From Macrolepiota albuminosa (taxonomy: Eukaryota; Basidiomycota; Agaricomycetes; Agaricales; Agaricaceae): a stretch of 64,000 nt of DNA. Below, piece after piece: positions 21,479 through 34,600 of this stretch. The position numbers and the translations under genes were made by a program. The DNA lies in assembly GCA_027475525.1 (NCBI GenBank), contig JAMWFC010000056.1, positions 558,001-622,000 on the forward strand, read 5' to 3'. Every line of letters begins with the position of its first letter. Position 1 is the first letter of the stretch. The notes under the pieces were generated by a model. The model had not been told where the DNA came from. It ran no database searches and was given only the letters and a program-made list of their open reading frames with translations.

Positions 21479-24206
21479 ATGACTTTCACTGAACGTGATC
21501 CTCTTCTCAAGGATTGTTATCATGTCCAACCAAAAGTTCATGGTCCACTTGAAGTACCAGCAGGTGGAAGAAAGCGGATTCTTCTTGCTATCTGGCTGGC
21601 GCAATTTCTATCGGTACGTACTTTTGAACCAAATTATATTCAGAGAACTCAGTGAAACAGGCTTTGAATTGTTCGTAAAACGTTAACTTCACAAGGTATC
21701 TGAATGGAATTGACAATGTAGCATATCATAGTGACATTAGTTCCGACAAGTATGTTCAGCTGCCCAATATTCTACGTTCTGCTTAACGACTGTCATGTAA
21801 CCAGTGTTACCATCAATATCGTCCGAATTTCAGAAGTCCAACCAAGCCAGTTGGGTGGGCACTTCGTGAGTTCTCATCGGCTGTCACGGATCCATTTGCA
21901 ACTTTTCTGACAAGATATCGAACAGGTATTTGCTCGCCACCGCTACCTTTACTCCGTTATATGGACGATTGAGTGATGCAATGGGTCGACGTGGCGCGAA
22001 CCATGCCGCTGTCGTATTCGCAGCTGGCGGTATCCTTGCGTGTGGCTGTTCTCTCAGCATGGAAATGTTAATGATCTCTCGATTTGTACGAGCCGTTGAG
22101 CCTCATTTCCGTGCAACAGATCTCATGCCACTCCTTTTAGATCTCTGGTATTGGCGGCGGGGGTATATTCACCGTCTCTGGGTACGTGGCTGCATTTAAG
22201 GGGCCTAAATATGTGCTTGACTGCTCACATCGTGTAGAATTATCACGAGTGACATGTACAATCTTCGTGTAGGCCTTGCAAATGAGTCCAGTTCCTATCG
22301 ACTGTCTGACATTACTCTAGGATCGCAGTTTTTTGCAAAGCATCGGTGGAGTATTCTACGGTGTTCGTGCCTTCCGTTAAATTTGTCTGTAAAAATTGAC
22401 CGATTTTTTCCACAGCTTGGGATGGGCCTTGGTGGACCCATCGGTGGATTGGTGACAGACTGGTCTGTTGTTTCGAACCACCCCACCCTTGCACAAGGTC
22501 TGGTATTTATTGACAAATCTAGGTTCGGTTGGAGATGGGCTTTTTTGATGCAGTTACCACTATTCGCGTTGTCTCTTGGGTTGACCTTCTTCAATCTGCA
22601 TTATGTAATGTCTGTGAGTCTTAACAGGATATGTCTCATGCTTAGCAGTTCTCAATGTTCGTACATCCAGGGAAATGGAAGATCCGCTCTTGAGATCTTG
22701 AAAAAGATTGATTACGGTGGTAGTGCATCCCTACTTGTATCCGTAAGTCCTCTGTTATTCAAATATAATTACCAAGTGAACTAACATTCTAATAGGTGGG
22801 GTCAATGTTGTATTTCTTGAGCGCCCGCTATAATGAAGGTCTCGAAGTACGTAGTCCAAGCCCGAACTTCCTGTTGTCATATCCTGAACGTGTTTAATCA
22901 AGTGGTCTGAGCGAACTGTCTGGGTTTCGTTCGTTCTCGCCATCGCCTTTCTCGTTTTCTTCTTGGTAGTCGAATCATATATTGCATCTGAACCTGTCCT
23001 GCCATTACGCATCCTGAGACGCAAAGTCCCTTTCCTTATTGGTTGCAGTAACGCCTGTGTCTCGGTATGCAATCTCTCAATTACATACTTTTTCCCGCTC
23101 TGGTTCCAGACAGTCATGCTGTCTTCAACATCGACGGCCGGTATATTTCCTTTCACTTCTCATCTCATTATTTGCACTCATTTTTCTTTTTCAGGATTAC
23201 ACTTACTGCCCAACAGTATTTGTATCTCAACAGGGTCTGTGTTTGCAGGGTATGTCGATTCCGAATCTTTCTCTTTGACATTTCCAAATATTGGTGTGAA
23301 TCAAGGTGTATGATGCGACGAACGGGACAGTATAAAATCTTAAACCTAGTCTTCGGAGTTCTTCCCTTGGTCGGTGCAATCCTAATCAGACAGATGCGGG
23401 AAGACTCTGCGCAAGCATATCTATGGCTGAGTATAGCACGTCCCTCTTCTTATGCCTCGGGTATACTGCATTGAGCTGAGACGCACCGAACAGGTGCCTT
23501 CAGGTTTAGGGAATGCCGTGGTGCTTCAAACTATGTATAGTACGGTTCATTCTCTGTATAAGGTCACGTGCAAGGTTCTCAGCACGTTCTACAGTCGCAC
23601 TTGTGGCAAGCCTGCCGCCAAGCCAGCTTGCCATTGGCACAGGTTTTGCCCAGCTCGTTCGGGGACTTGGCGAGTAATCTTCTCAGACTATGGATTGTGA
23701 CTTGCGGCTTGCTAATGGAATATATAGGGCAGGTGGGTGGCCTTGCCGCTGCGTCAGCCGTCTTCCAGTCAAAACTCGACACTGAGCTTCGAGCACGGAT
23801 CCATGCGCCCGACGCTGAAGAGGTGTGCCACTAGACTGAGCACAATTATAAGGTTACTCACTTCCATTGCGATTGTAGACCATCAAGCACATCAAACACT
23901 CTGCGCGTCTTATTGGTCAGCTTCCGCCTGAATTGCAAAGGACAGCGCGGGATGCGTACGCTGTCAGCTTGAAATCGGTTTTCACTCTGGCCGTGTTCGC
24001 GTCTTTGATGGCATTTCTATGTCGTTTACCCGTGAGTATACCTTTCCTTGAAGAGGTCAAGTCAAGTTGTACATTTCACTGTACAGATCCCAGATGCAGA
24101 CTTGGACCAAGGTCCGCCAGTGGAGAGTCACCTTACAGTGCAAGATGATTCCAATTCTGGAGATGATGGTGACGATGAGAGCAAGGCGACAACCACAGGT
24201 CGCTAA
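21479..24206 (+). CDS. MFS transporter of the DHA2 / Vba-Fnx1 type (14 TM, vacuolar amino acid-like)
   Basis: Polytopic major facilitator; relatives in yeasts move basic or other amino acids across the vacuolar membrane. The gene is unusually intron-rich (about 16 small exons), but every block splices in frame. It starts MTFTERDPLLKD and a short acidic N-terminus, then RKRILLAIWLAQFLS (TM1). TLVPTMLPSISSEFQ follows, then YGRLSDAMGRRG (the MFS loop 2-3 signature), ISGIGGGGIFTVSG, LGMGLGGPIGG, FGWRWAFLMQLP, and VRGLGQVGGLAAASAVFQS. It ends in an acidic Asp/Glu tail at 24206. One intron near 23,669 appears to use a GC-AG donor (CTTG then GCGAGT). Read without splicing it looks broken; spliced, I find no lesion. 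Substrate is inferred from family resemblance only. Confidence 0.85.
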
Positions 24207-24343
24207 AAAAACTTGCAACAAAGCAGGATCGTGGCTGGATCAGCGGCAAGTGTGTCAACGTATCTATGAGGCTGGAACTTGGATGAACGAACTCTATGTA
24301 TTCGGATGGGAAATTGTATACATATACGGATCTCCGATGACTT

Positions 24344-25978
24344 CTATGAGTTAGACTCAACAGAGCGAGTCCAGCGACGTCGTGTAGTATTCTTGAAATC
24401 ACCATACTCCCAACTATAGCAGTCCTACACGTAAACGGGAATTAGGAGTCTCCAACAGAAAACATCAAGGAAGGTATGTATGCCTACCACACAATCCTTC
24501 TCCGTCTCCACAACCGGAACTTCCAGGCCTTTCTCGGGCTCCCAATCTTCGTTAAGTAGCTTCTCAATGATAAACTTAATGGGATGGGTTGAGACACTAA
24601 CGCCCCAATTCCGCTTGGTGACAGTATCATAGCGTATAATCTTCCCAAGATGACAGCTAAGACGACGATTGGTAAGTTTTAAGTCGGCCCAATGTGGAAC
24701 ATGGGGTAACGTTACCCTGTTTCCATTGCATATCCTCCAATAGCGCAGGCAGAAGTGACGCCTGTACAGGCGCCCAAGGGGATTGGCTGGTAATAGTAAG
24801 CATGTCACCCTCAGTACAGGACGGAAAGGCATTTACATCTCCGGTGTGATATACGTGCGTTATGTGTTGAGTAGAAGGCTGTCGAAGAGTTTTGTTCGGT
24901 GGTCTGATACTGATAGACGGAAAAGGAAGACTCACAGGAGAAGGGAGATGCAGTCGCTTTGCAGCAAGTCTTTCTCCCGGGGCTTCAAAGGCGACTACAG
25001 GGGCGCCGAAGGTCACGCCGATAAGCGATGCAAGGGCCCCACCTAGTGAGTGTCCTGCGCGAAGTAAGTAAGATAATCTCCCGGTGACGGAGGAAATAGA
25101 TCATACCAACGACCCAAATGTTAGCTTCAGGATACATATATGATACATTATTGAAGAGATTCTGGAATTGGTTGATAATGAACATCCAGCATGTCGAAGA
25201 ACGCTACTTACAATGCCAGTAGGATAAAAAAGACTATCTTCAATAAGAGAACGTTCTATACACGTCTGGTCGCATCTGTAACCACCAGAATAGCAATCGC
25301 AGACAGGTGACCACGTCGGTCCAACACGGGCACAACAGCAAGAAAAGAGAAGGTTGTCGTTTAACTTGTCCTTTCGAACAGTTGGGCCGCCACCCCCGGC
25401 CAGCCAAGGTGCTGAGGTCCCTTTAACAGAGATTACGACCGTCGAATTGTCATCTGATACGAAGACATGGCCTCTGAAGCCGTCTGCATCGGGTTCCCAA
25501 CCAAACGGATAGCTCTACGAAGGGTCGATACGAATCAGATGAACTTGAGCTACATGGAACGCACCTGGTTCCACCCAGACCCCAGGTCATACCAATCACC
25601 CTGACCAGACGTAGCGTACGAGTTGTACGTCATCTTCGCGAGTTGCAGAAGCGTCTTGCGCTTCGTGACATCTGGACCAGGAACGTCCTCGTCTTTCCAT
25701 TCTAGTGGCACACTTTGCAGTTGCCTCATGGATTGACTGCGGGCGGCCATGAAAGCATTAAATGAGTCCGCATGCGTCGATTTAACGTTAGTGATTGGTA
25801 TATCATAAGTATCTGCTACAAATGATAGAGGAATGTCTGTGAAGACATTGCGGGAGTCCCTGGTGAGCGCGTGCTCATGTCGAAGGTGAAACCTATGGGA
25901 TTCCTGAGTGCTGTCCTCTCTGGACCAGAGTAGCGAGACAATAAGAGTGTACAGAGCAGTAGGAAGTGCTTGGAACAT
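24344..25978 (-). CDS. ATG15: Vacuolar lipase required for autophagic body lysis (ATG15)
   Basis: Atg15 is an ER/MVB-delivered phospholipase that breaks down autophagic body membranes in the vacuole. From ATG at 25976-25978, an N-terminal signal anchor (residues about 6-18) precedes [21 protein letters not shown] and WYDLGSGWN. Further exons give [32 protein letters not shown] and CYSGGYRC with the family's paired Cys. The nucleophile elbow is [12 protein letters not shown] near 25,050, followed by [13 protein letters not shown]. The C-terminal part has [20 protein letters not shown] and DWEPEKG. The last junction is not fully resolved: a [12 protein letters not shown] block after 24420 suggests the end at 24344, otherwise a stop occurs near 24425. 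Convergent with the MFS gene. Confidence 0.88.
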
Positions 25979-26312
25979 GATACATGAGCTGTGGCGCAGC
26001 CAAATAAATGTTAGTGTGGATGGGCAAAGGAGGCGTCGACGTTCGAGATGTGATGTGTCACGTGATTACCTTTAAGTAGTTTTCTGGTTGTGGGTCACCA
26101 CTTTCTAGAACGTTTCCTTTCTGCGCGGCCTTTACGGTACCAAGGAAGGGTCCAGACTCATGAGGGTCTAGAGTGGCCTCCTAAGTGTTAACCTTTAACT
26201 CGGATCATATGTGCAAAGCCGCAGCCAAACTCAGGTCTACAGAGTCACCTGGTACATAAGTCTTATTCAAAATGTGTCGTCAGAGCCCCACACTCGGCCT
26301 CCAAGCTGCCGT

Positions 26313-26935
26313 ATGGATTTGGTCATTGTCCACAATGACCCTATGAATACTTATTTGGCGTCCAACAGTGGTGTCCAGTTCAAGGTGACCACCCCGACGG
26401 ATAGACCAACGACCGTTGTGCGGGTTGAGAGTATAACCAGCATTGGGCGTGCCGATACACTCATTGGCCATTTAGAGCTGTGTCCTACACGCGACCTGAG
26501 GCTGCAGCTTTGTGATGTTGGCTCTGAACTTACTTTACATCCTATAACTGGGACAGACTTGGATAAGTACGCAGCTATCTCTCGTTGACATCACCAGGAA
26601 TCCCTGACGACAGTCGATGATTCACTAAAAGTTCATGGACATTCCTAGGCCCAGATAATAGGCCGTACAAGTGGCAGTTATTCGTTCGGTACCCAGTAGT
26701 ACGTCCCCCACATGCACAGTTTTGGTCGTTCATCTTCACTGCTGCATAGTGCATTTTGAATGATAACTCGAATACTCTTCTTGCTCGCTACCGCCGGGCA
26801 AAGCTGGGCATTGTCTCCCGATCTCGGAAATCCTTTATCGAAATAACGCCTGCAGGACATAGTGTCGCTGACCTTATCGTCGTTACATTTGTCGCTTATT
26901 GGAAACAACACGTCATAGGTCGACTCCTTCACTGA
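26313..26935 (+). CDS. DUF6593-type basidiomycete protein
   Basis: Short, probably beta-rich protein of a family expanded in Agaricomycetes, function unknown. Exon 1 starts MDLVIVHNDPMNTYL with the typical KVTTPTDRPTTVVRV strand pair. After a GT-AG intron beginning in GATAA-GTACGC, exon 2 reads SWTFLGPDNRPYKW, the family's GPDGxxYxW motif. A third exon gives LNDNSNTLLARYRRA and the C-terminal strand ADLIVVTFVAYW, ending at 26935. Intron boundaries are inferred by matching family blocks. The start is chosen at 26313, where homology begins. Confidence 0.7.
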
Positions 26936-28570
26936 TTCAAGCTAAAATTACAATTGTAGCCTAGAACTTACCTTTGGATGACTGCAGCTAGAGCTTACAT
27001 CTTTACAGTCCATACATCTTCCTGAGAGGGTTCTATATGCATAGGCATAGCCGTTCTGCTTTTTTGTTTGTATAACTCAAAATATCTCAGGACTCTTGTG
27101 CAGGTCTAGGCAGTCTAAATCATAAGTTTTCCACGAACCCTATTGGCTTGTTTCTGGAAGCGTGAAGGAACTGCGTTGGGGGCAATCCAGTACAACTTTT
27201 ACTACCCAAAACTCCACATGGTTATTTTGGTAACTTGAGGTCTTTTTTGGTCTTACTTCCTGAGGGACCACTTGTGGCCAGAATCTCCTTCCGTATGGGA
27301 CACATAACAACGAAGAACTTGTCACAACCTGTATCTGCAAACCATCTCTAGTCATATGATAACAAGTATCGCGGAAATCAGAATTGTGCCGCAGGTACAC
27401 ACAAGGCCTCATGCACATGATGCATTGCCATATTTCACTGTGGAAAAAGTTTCTGCTCTCAATGGATTTTCCCTTCTGAGGAATTCTTGCCAGTCTTTTG
27501 ATAATGTAGAATCGCTATAACATTTCTTAATCATTACCCTGAGTGGATTCTTCCGGGTATCTACCGTCAGAATGATTTCACACAGCAAAATTTCTTGTGA
27601 TTTCCCCGTAGTCCTAGCGATCCTAGCACACACTCGCTTTGGAGGGCGACAAGTGTCGTACCTTCGTGCCGCTGAGCTCAGTGTATTGCACCATGGTATG
27701 CACCACATTGCTACCAAGGGTGTTATCCAGTTTCCTATTGATACAACTTGAAAGTTAGAGACAGAAACTTCGCGATGCACCACATTGCTACCAAGGGTGT
27801 TATCCAGTTTCCTATTGATACAACTTGAAAGTTAGAGACAGAAACTTCGCGCGCAGCCTTTCATTCGGAGAATGCGAGTGCAGTTTATGCCAGCCTTGAA
27901 TAAATGATTATTCCGTTCAGTAGTTGTGAGTTGTGAGTTGTCGTGGAAGGGAAAGGGCTTGTTGGACTTGTCAAAGGAACGTATCCCAGCCGAGTGCGAG
28001 AAGAAGAAACGTATACATGAGAGATTGTATAGCGAATCCGTGGAATTCGGAGGTTCGTACTGATGGTGATGATGATCCTGGTTACGGGTGGCAGTAAGTA
28101 CTCCCACTCTCTGGTTTCCCATGAACAAGCGAAATTGTATTCAAGACATGATGAAGCGAAAAATTTCCAGAGGGAAGACAGTGTCGCTACACTGGCCACG
28201 CGGAATCGGGCAAACGTTCTACCTCTCCCTTCTTTTGCAGAAAAGGACACCCCTGCGTGAAAGATTTACTCCGAGAGAGGTAAGTGCCGGCAAGGCGCTG
28301 CTTGTCCGGGTCGGCACGCTCAAGCTCCGCATGTTTAGTAAATGGACACCCAATGGAGTCCCTAGATCAAGCAGTGTGTTCTAATGGGTTAGTATAAATA
28401 CAGACTATTCGCCTAGGCAGCAGGATCGCCCTATTCTCTCACATCTAGCGCAATCGCCCATATTTTGATCATAAATGCCCGAGTGAGCCTTTCTGACATA
28501 TACCCATTCTAACCCAAAACTGACTTGTACCCTTTCCTCCTTTCTTTCCTTAACGTTCATTCCATTTTCA
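26936..28570. other. Stretch without a recognised gene
   Basis: Long frames exist on the minus strand (27140-27783 and 27885-28250) but show no known domain, and the larger one is created partly by the 77-bp duplication at 27698-27851. I leave them uncalled. Confidence 0.35.
27698..27851. repeat. 77-bp perfect tandem duplication (probable assembly overlap)
   Basis: 27698-27774 repeated exactly at 27775-27851. Confidence 0.9.
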
Positions 28571-28724
28571 CACCATCTCTTCAAATGCCACCTCCGGTCA
28601 CGAGATTCGCCTCTAGTCCGCCTGCGAACTCGACATTTGCGCAACAGCACCATCTCTTCAAATGCCACCTCCGGTCACGAGATTCGCCTCTAGTCCGCCT
28701 GCGAACTCGACATTTGCGCAACAG
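28571..28724. repeat. 77-bp perfect tandem duplication over the carnitine acetyltransferase start
   Basis: 28571-28647 repeated at 28648-28724; identity runs three bases further by chance. It doubles the leader and ATG of the downstream gene (ATGs at 28585 and 28662). Confidence 0.9.
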
Positions 28725-31603
28725 CACAAGCTGCCGAAGCTGCCGATTCCGAGCTCGAGGATACATGCCGAAGATACTTGTGTGCATTGGAGGGTTTGCA
28801 GGATGAACAGGAGCATTTGAGAACTCAAGAGGCAGTGCGTGATTTTCTCGATAAAGACGGCCCAAAGATACAGGAGAAGTTGAGGGAGTGGGCGGCACAG
28901 AAGGATAGGTGCGATCAAGCGTTTCTCAGTCAGGTTGAAGTATGGTGACCTCAGACTTAGCTATATCGAGGATTTCTGGTGAGTCGCTTCATATAGATTA
29001 CGAGCTCAGGCTAATCGTGTTGTGTACAATGCTTAGGTATGAATCATACCTCTCGCACACAGATCCAGTCGTGTTGGCTCTGAATCCCTTTTTCGTGCTC
29101 GAGTGTGTCTTGCTTGAGTATCAATTTGCTCTCGAGGCTAATCAAGGTTTCTAGGAACGATCCCACACCGGATCGTGGTTCCCAACTTCCTCGAGCCGCC
29201 ACACTGATCGTCTCGTCTCTTGGATTTGTGCACGATCTTCGAGCAGGTCTACTCCAACCAGACACCGTGCGCGGGACTCCTCTTGACATGGACCAGTATA
29301 AACGGCTCTTTGGAACCTCAAGGATACCAACCGAGGTGTGTTATTTTTAGCTAGATATCTGCGTATCTGTTAACATCAACCAGAGAGGGTGTGTCATGGA
29401 TACAAAGGAGAATGCGAATCATGTCGTAGTTTTACGTCGTGGACAGTTCTGTGCGTTTGTCCTTGTACTGAATACATCGTCAAGGCTTCTTTCTCATCTA
29501 AATCTTATCTCCAAAAGATTGGTTCGAGGTCCTAGATGACGAAAACCGACCTGTCTTGACAGAACGCGAAGTCCTGCGGAACCTCCAGGCTATTGTCGCC
29601 GACGCAGACCAAGTGAGCAGATCAGAGATTGCCCGCGGGGCAATCGGTGTCCTTTCGACAGAGAACAGAAAGAACTGGTCGAAACTTCGCTCGAAGCTCG
29701 CGGCCGACCGCCATAACGCGTCCTGCCTTGAGATCGTCGACGACGCGCTGTTCGTGGTCTGTCTCGACGATGCGACTCCGGTGAACCTTGCGGATACGTG
29801 CAGTAATTATCTGTGTGGGACGTATGCGTTGGAGAACGGTGAACAAGTTGGGACGTGTATCAACCGATGGTACGACAAGGTGGATATACGAACTTCCTTC
29901 CAAAGTTCTCTCTTGACTAAGCAGTCTTAGCTTCAAATCATCATCTGTGCGGATGGCTCCGCAGGTATTAACTTTGAGCATACAGGTGTAGATGGACACA
30001 CTGTCCTACGGCAAGTACCACCCCGATTCAACAATCCTCTCCCGTTCTCATGACGATACCCCAGATTTGCCGCAGACATATACACTGAAGGTCTTATGCT
30101 CCTCGCACGCTCCATAAATCCCTCCGCGCCAACCCTCTTCCACGCGTCCCTTTCACCCTACGCAAGAGGCTACGTCGATAAATCCAGACTCAAATCCAAA
30201 TCCAACTCCAACTCCCCTCCACCGCTGACTAACGGCCATAGGATCGACACCACGCCCAAGAAACTCGAATGGAAGATGACGCCTGAGCTGCGCGTGGGCG
30301 TGAGGTTCGCAGAGACGAGGATCAGCGCCTTGATTTGCCAGAACGAGTGCGAGGCGCTGGAGTTTAGAGGCTATGGGAAGAATTTTATCACGAGTCATGG
30401 GTTCAGTCCAGATGCATTTGTACAGATGGCGTTTCAGGCGGCGTATTTCGGGCTGTATGGTGAGTTTTCTGGCTTCGGGCGTTGCTGGCGGTGATGTGCT
30501 GATGGAACGATGAAGGACGGACGGAATGTACGTATGAGCCTGCGATGACGAAGAGTTTCTTGCATGGGAGGACGGAGGCGATAAGGACAGTGCAGCCTGA
30601 GAGTGTGAATTTCACCAAGGTACTTGAATAGATCATGAAGGTGTTTGAGAGCCTGATCAACCGCTCGGTTAGACTTTCTATGATTCTGAAGCTACTGCTT
30701 CTCAGAAAGCCGCAGCACTCCGCAAAGCATGCGATAGGCACGTCAAGCTGACCAAAGAATGCAGCCAAGGCTACGGGCAAGATCGGTGCGTCCTTCACCT
30801 CTCGTTTCTATCCCTTTCTCATCAGACCTATACCTCCAGCCACCTCTACGCATTATACTGCCTTCTCCAACGACAACTCGCAGGCAACCTCCACCCATCG
30901 CCAAACGATCCCGCTCCTGGACCTATAAAGAGCCAGATGCCCAAGATCTTCACAGACCCTGGATGGGCGACCCTCGGGACGAGTATTCTCTCCACTTCAA
31001 ATTGTGGGAACCCCGCGTTGAGGCTGTTCGGGTTCGGACCGGTTGCGGCGGATGGGTATGGGATTGGGTACATTATCAAGGAAGATATGTTATCGGTGTA
31101 TGTTTTTTCTTTCGTCTCACTCGTATGTTGAGAATCTGTAGCGCTAATGTGGCCGTTGGTGTGTAGCTGCGCGTCCTCGAAGCACTTACAGACTCGCCGA
31201 TTCCTTGACACATTACAAGCGTACCTGCTCGACGTCCAACGGCTTCTCATCCAGCTCCATCTCTCGGCCAACGAGCGGCCCGCGCCCTTCGTCGATCACC
31301 TTGGTGTACTGCGCGACTCAAAGACGGGCAGACCCATTAATGGAAATACAATGAAGGCTGACGACGATACGGAGGAATATGCTATGCGTGAGCGTTGCTT
31401 TTCTTGTTGGATTTGGTGAGATTTGAGCTGATATCCGCGTGTGATTGTTGTAGCCGGATATTCGTTCTTTGATAGTGGTGATTTAGAATTATGGGGACAG
31501 AGGAAGAGGGAGCGATCGGATGTTGGTACGTATATGCGGGTTCTGTTTCTGAAGGTGATACTGAGTTCTCCTAGGCAAAGTTATAACATTGGCGGAATAT
31601 TGA
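28662..31603 (+). CDS. CAT2: Carnitine O-acetyltransferase, with a 1-nt frameshift near the N-terminus
   Basis: Transfers acetyl groups between CoA and carnitine, moving acetyl units between peroxisome, cytosol and mitochondrion. About ten exons read in order: KLPKLPIP, EDTCRRYLCALEG, REWAAQKDR, YIEDFW, NPFFVLE, RAATLIVSSLGFVHDLRAG, GTSRIPTE, MDTKENANHVVVLRRGQF, WFEVLDDENRP. The catalytic His is in NFEHTGVDGHTVLRF near 29,990. Substrate-binding RTECTYEPAMTKSFLHGRTE follows, then VNFTK and GFGPVAADGYGIGYI (CoA/carnitine site). The C-terminus ends KVITLAEY at 31603. Between KLPKLPIP and ELEDTCRR (28749-28751) one base is missing, so the visible ATG is out of frame with the rest. Because an assembly join lies 25 bp away, a sequence error is as likely as a real null allele. 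No PTS1 tripeptide at the end. Confidence 0.9.
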
Positions 31604-34600
31604 GTTCAAATCATCGCATCATTGTAATTATTGTTGATTTTCATTATACTGGATCTTGTAACTGTACGTTTGTTATAACTAATGACGATTGTAAATTCTT
31701 GAGGTGTAGATGGTAGCAATTCTGAAGCACGAGCTATGGGCAGGAAAACTGACGTTGATTCAAGACCTCCACAGGTTGAAACCCCAACGTCGCCCGGCGC
31801 CTTTGCATCTCTCCACACTAGCGTTACCGTAACGTTTTGAAATTCAAGATTCAAATTCAAGAAAAATGCTCAAAGACACGGTGGTCTGCTTCGCGATCGT
31901 CCCAACGAATTCCTGAAGATGGTTCTATTCTTCCGTTTCTCTGATAATTCAACAACTCAAACTTAAAGCCAGTGCTTATTTCCGTCACGGGGAGCTCCAA
32001 AAACAAGATCCGTCAACCATACACGAAAATCTCACTCGACGCTTCGCAAGCAGGTTGTTTTGCTGCTTTCCGTAATCGCCGTGTGAATTTGGACGAAATG
32101 AAGGAGAATGAATGGAATAGCCCAACTTGTCGAAGGTAAAGAATAGGCTCGTCGGGGAAGGACGAATTGACACTTAATTTGAAGGCCCAAGAAAATTGAC
32201 GTCTTTGTTGACTTTAGGCAACGGAAGCGAACTCCTGCTATCCTCGGAACGCAGTCGCCGTAAGACATTTGAGAATGCCGTCGTCGAAAAGCAGTAGGCA
32301 TTAGTGAAGGAACAATCTTCAAATAGTTACATGTTTCCGATTTCTTTATCTCGGCGATTATGGTGAAGGTGGTGCATTCGCCAAATAGTTTACAGCAACT
32401 GCATATTGAAGGCAGGTGGCTGCAACAACGCAAAAGGAGACTATTTTAGCGTTACTATGGAGAACTTAGCTCTGGCAATATTGGGCAGTTTGAATTTGAA
32501 ATGCTTCAAAGCCAGTGTAAGATCGATGACTACATTGAGACCAGGACTCTTTGAAAATTAACTTTCCAAAGACGAGAGGAATCACCCTGTTGCTGGCACC
32601 CTGTAATTCCAGTGAACCACCTTTGCTTACTTCAGGGTAAAAAGGAACTAATTTCTTGCAACAGAGGAGAATTGTGACAATGCCATCGCGAAAGAATAGA
32701 TCGTCGACGATTCTGAACTGCAAATTTAGTGACATTTGAGCAAGACTTGAGAGGAGACCCGTCGTATTTTTGAGCTGGAGACATTCTAGTACAGCAAGCA
32801 TTACAAGCAATGTGCACGTCAACAGACTTGAAGTTACTTCCGGAGATGCAAGCTCAGAGGTAGCGACATCGGTGAATTCTTGGTGGACAAAAATAATTTT
32901 GCTGTGTACCTTTTTTTGTGTGTGACAATTGTGACGCAACTCGTTCCGAGTCATTAATATTATAAACGCTGGTCTCTCAAATACAAACCATCTTGACTCA
33001 TACAGAATCTCATACAGAATCATCGACCCACAAGGATATATCATTCTGTACAATTGATACATGGCTCATTAAGTTAAAAATATTCCAAAAGCTGTGACCC
33101 AGTATCTCTCGGACTTTAGGTAATCGTGCTTTCTTCTGCAACCTATTTCTTATGGAGTCGCTCAAGCTGCGACCAAGTACAGCTATTACATGAATTCTTT
33201 CCAATTTGGACGACCAGGTATGATGACACATTTGAATCAAAATATAATCGCCAATCAAGACTATGCTGTGAATAACCAAGATTAACCGCCCACAGCATCT
33301 GAAGTGGTCTTTCCGTGTGAGTATAGTATAGTATCTGCAGTGACGTCTCCTCATATGTGCAAGTCCCGTTGCAGTCTCCACAGGCTTCCCGTCGTTGTGC
33401 AATTGGCCCGATTGTTGAAGTAACTGCTGTGAAGACGAATGCATATTTCAGCCCCCTTCGCTCAATTGGAATCAAGTTCTCTCTATCCGAGGAGCATCGA
33501 CTACCAGTCTGGTCGTTACAAACTCATAGCCGTCTCGCCCTACTTTGTGCCGCCTAGCATCGGTGCCCCTCATGACACCTCACGAGCGAAGACTTCTCCG
33601 AAAGGTAGGGCTGGATCTGCTCACCAATTGGATTACGATACCAGCAAGCGTGTCTCTGTGTTATTGTTTGTGGTCTTACCATGAAACGTTGTTGGTCCAT
33701 GCTGAGATAATTCCTTAGCTTTACTTATACCAATTGCAAGTATTGTCACCTACAATTTCCTACGGTGAGGTCTTTCTAAATCATGTATACACAAATGTCA
33801 ATTTATATCCTCTATAAGCCTTCCGGATAGGAATCATTGTTCCTTACTACAATCGGCAATGACCTTCATCGGTATTGTCGCTTTCACTGCGTTTCTTGCG
33901 ATGCAGATTGGAGTAGCAATTGCTGGATCTACATTCTTTGAAAACGATGGCGTGCCCTTCTGTGAACGAGCAAAGCAGATTGATTCCCTGGTTATCAAGT
34001 TGGCTACTGGACAAAACTGGCTGCAATACATACCTGTCTGCTTTCTATTCTAGTACAGCTGCTTGATTGCTTTCGCTCATGATAACGCATAGTTGCATGT
34101 GAATGACGCTTTCATACTATGGCGCGCATGGGTTATAATTAATAAACGACGATGGGCACAAGTTCTTTCGATAGGACTCTCCATGTCTAATGCAGGCATG
34201 TTGTGCTTGTGTGTGATGCTTTATGCTGTCTGACATTCATTTGCAGTCGTCACAATTGTATGTCTCCTAATTTCGCGAAATTTTGATTTTCCCCGAGAAC
34301 ACGTTCCAGACCGTATTGGAAATTTCTTTCAATTGAGCATTGCAATAGTTATTTTTTCCTTCATAAACAATCTTGTTGCAACCTTTTTTACTGGCTGGAC
34401 ATTCTTGTGCGCTCCACTTTGGATAACCTGACGTAGCTGCACTTACCCCATTGACAGGCGACACAAGCAGTTTTTGTGCAGAGACATGAGGCTAACAGAG
34501 TGTCATACATCTCCACTATGGCGTGCTATATTACTTGTGGTTGAGTCAGGAATTTTATATGCTGTTTTGCAGGTGGGCTCAATGTCTTCCTATTAATCCG

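Noticed and set aside
21700..24350. MFS gene as a pseudogene
   Set aside because: Apparent breaks are short introns; all conserved blocks connect in frame once spliced.
26936..28250. Long minus-strand frames as a gene
   Set aside because: No domain, and the upstream frame is extended by the 77-bp duplication, which is probably artificial.
33834..34053. Hydrophobic frame as a DUF6533-type membrane protein
   Set aside because: Only one membrane-like segment; flanking frames are broken and family signatures are absent.
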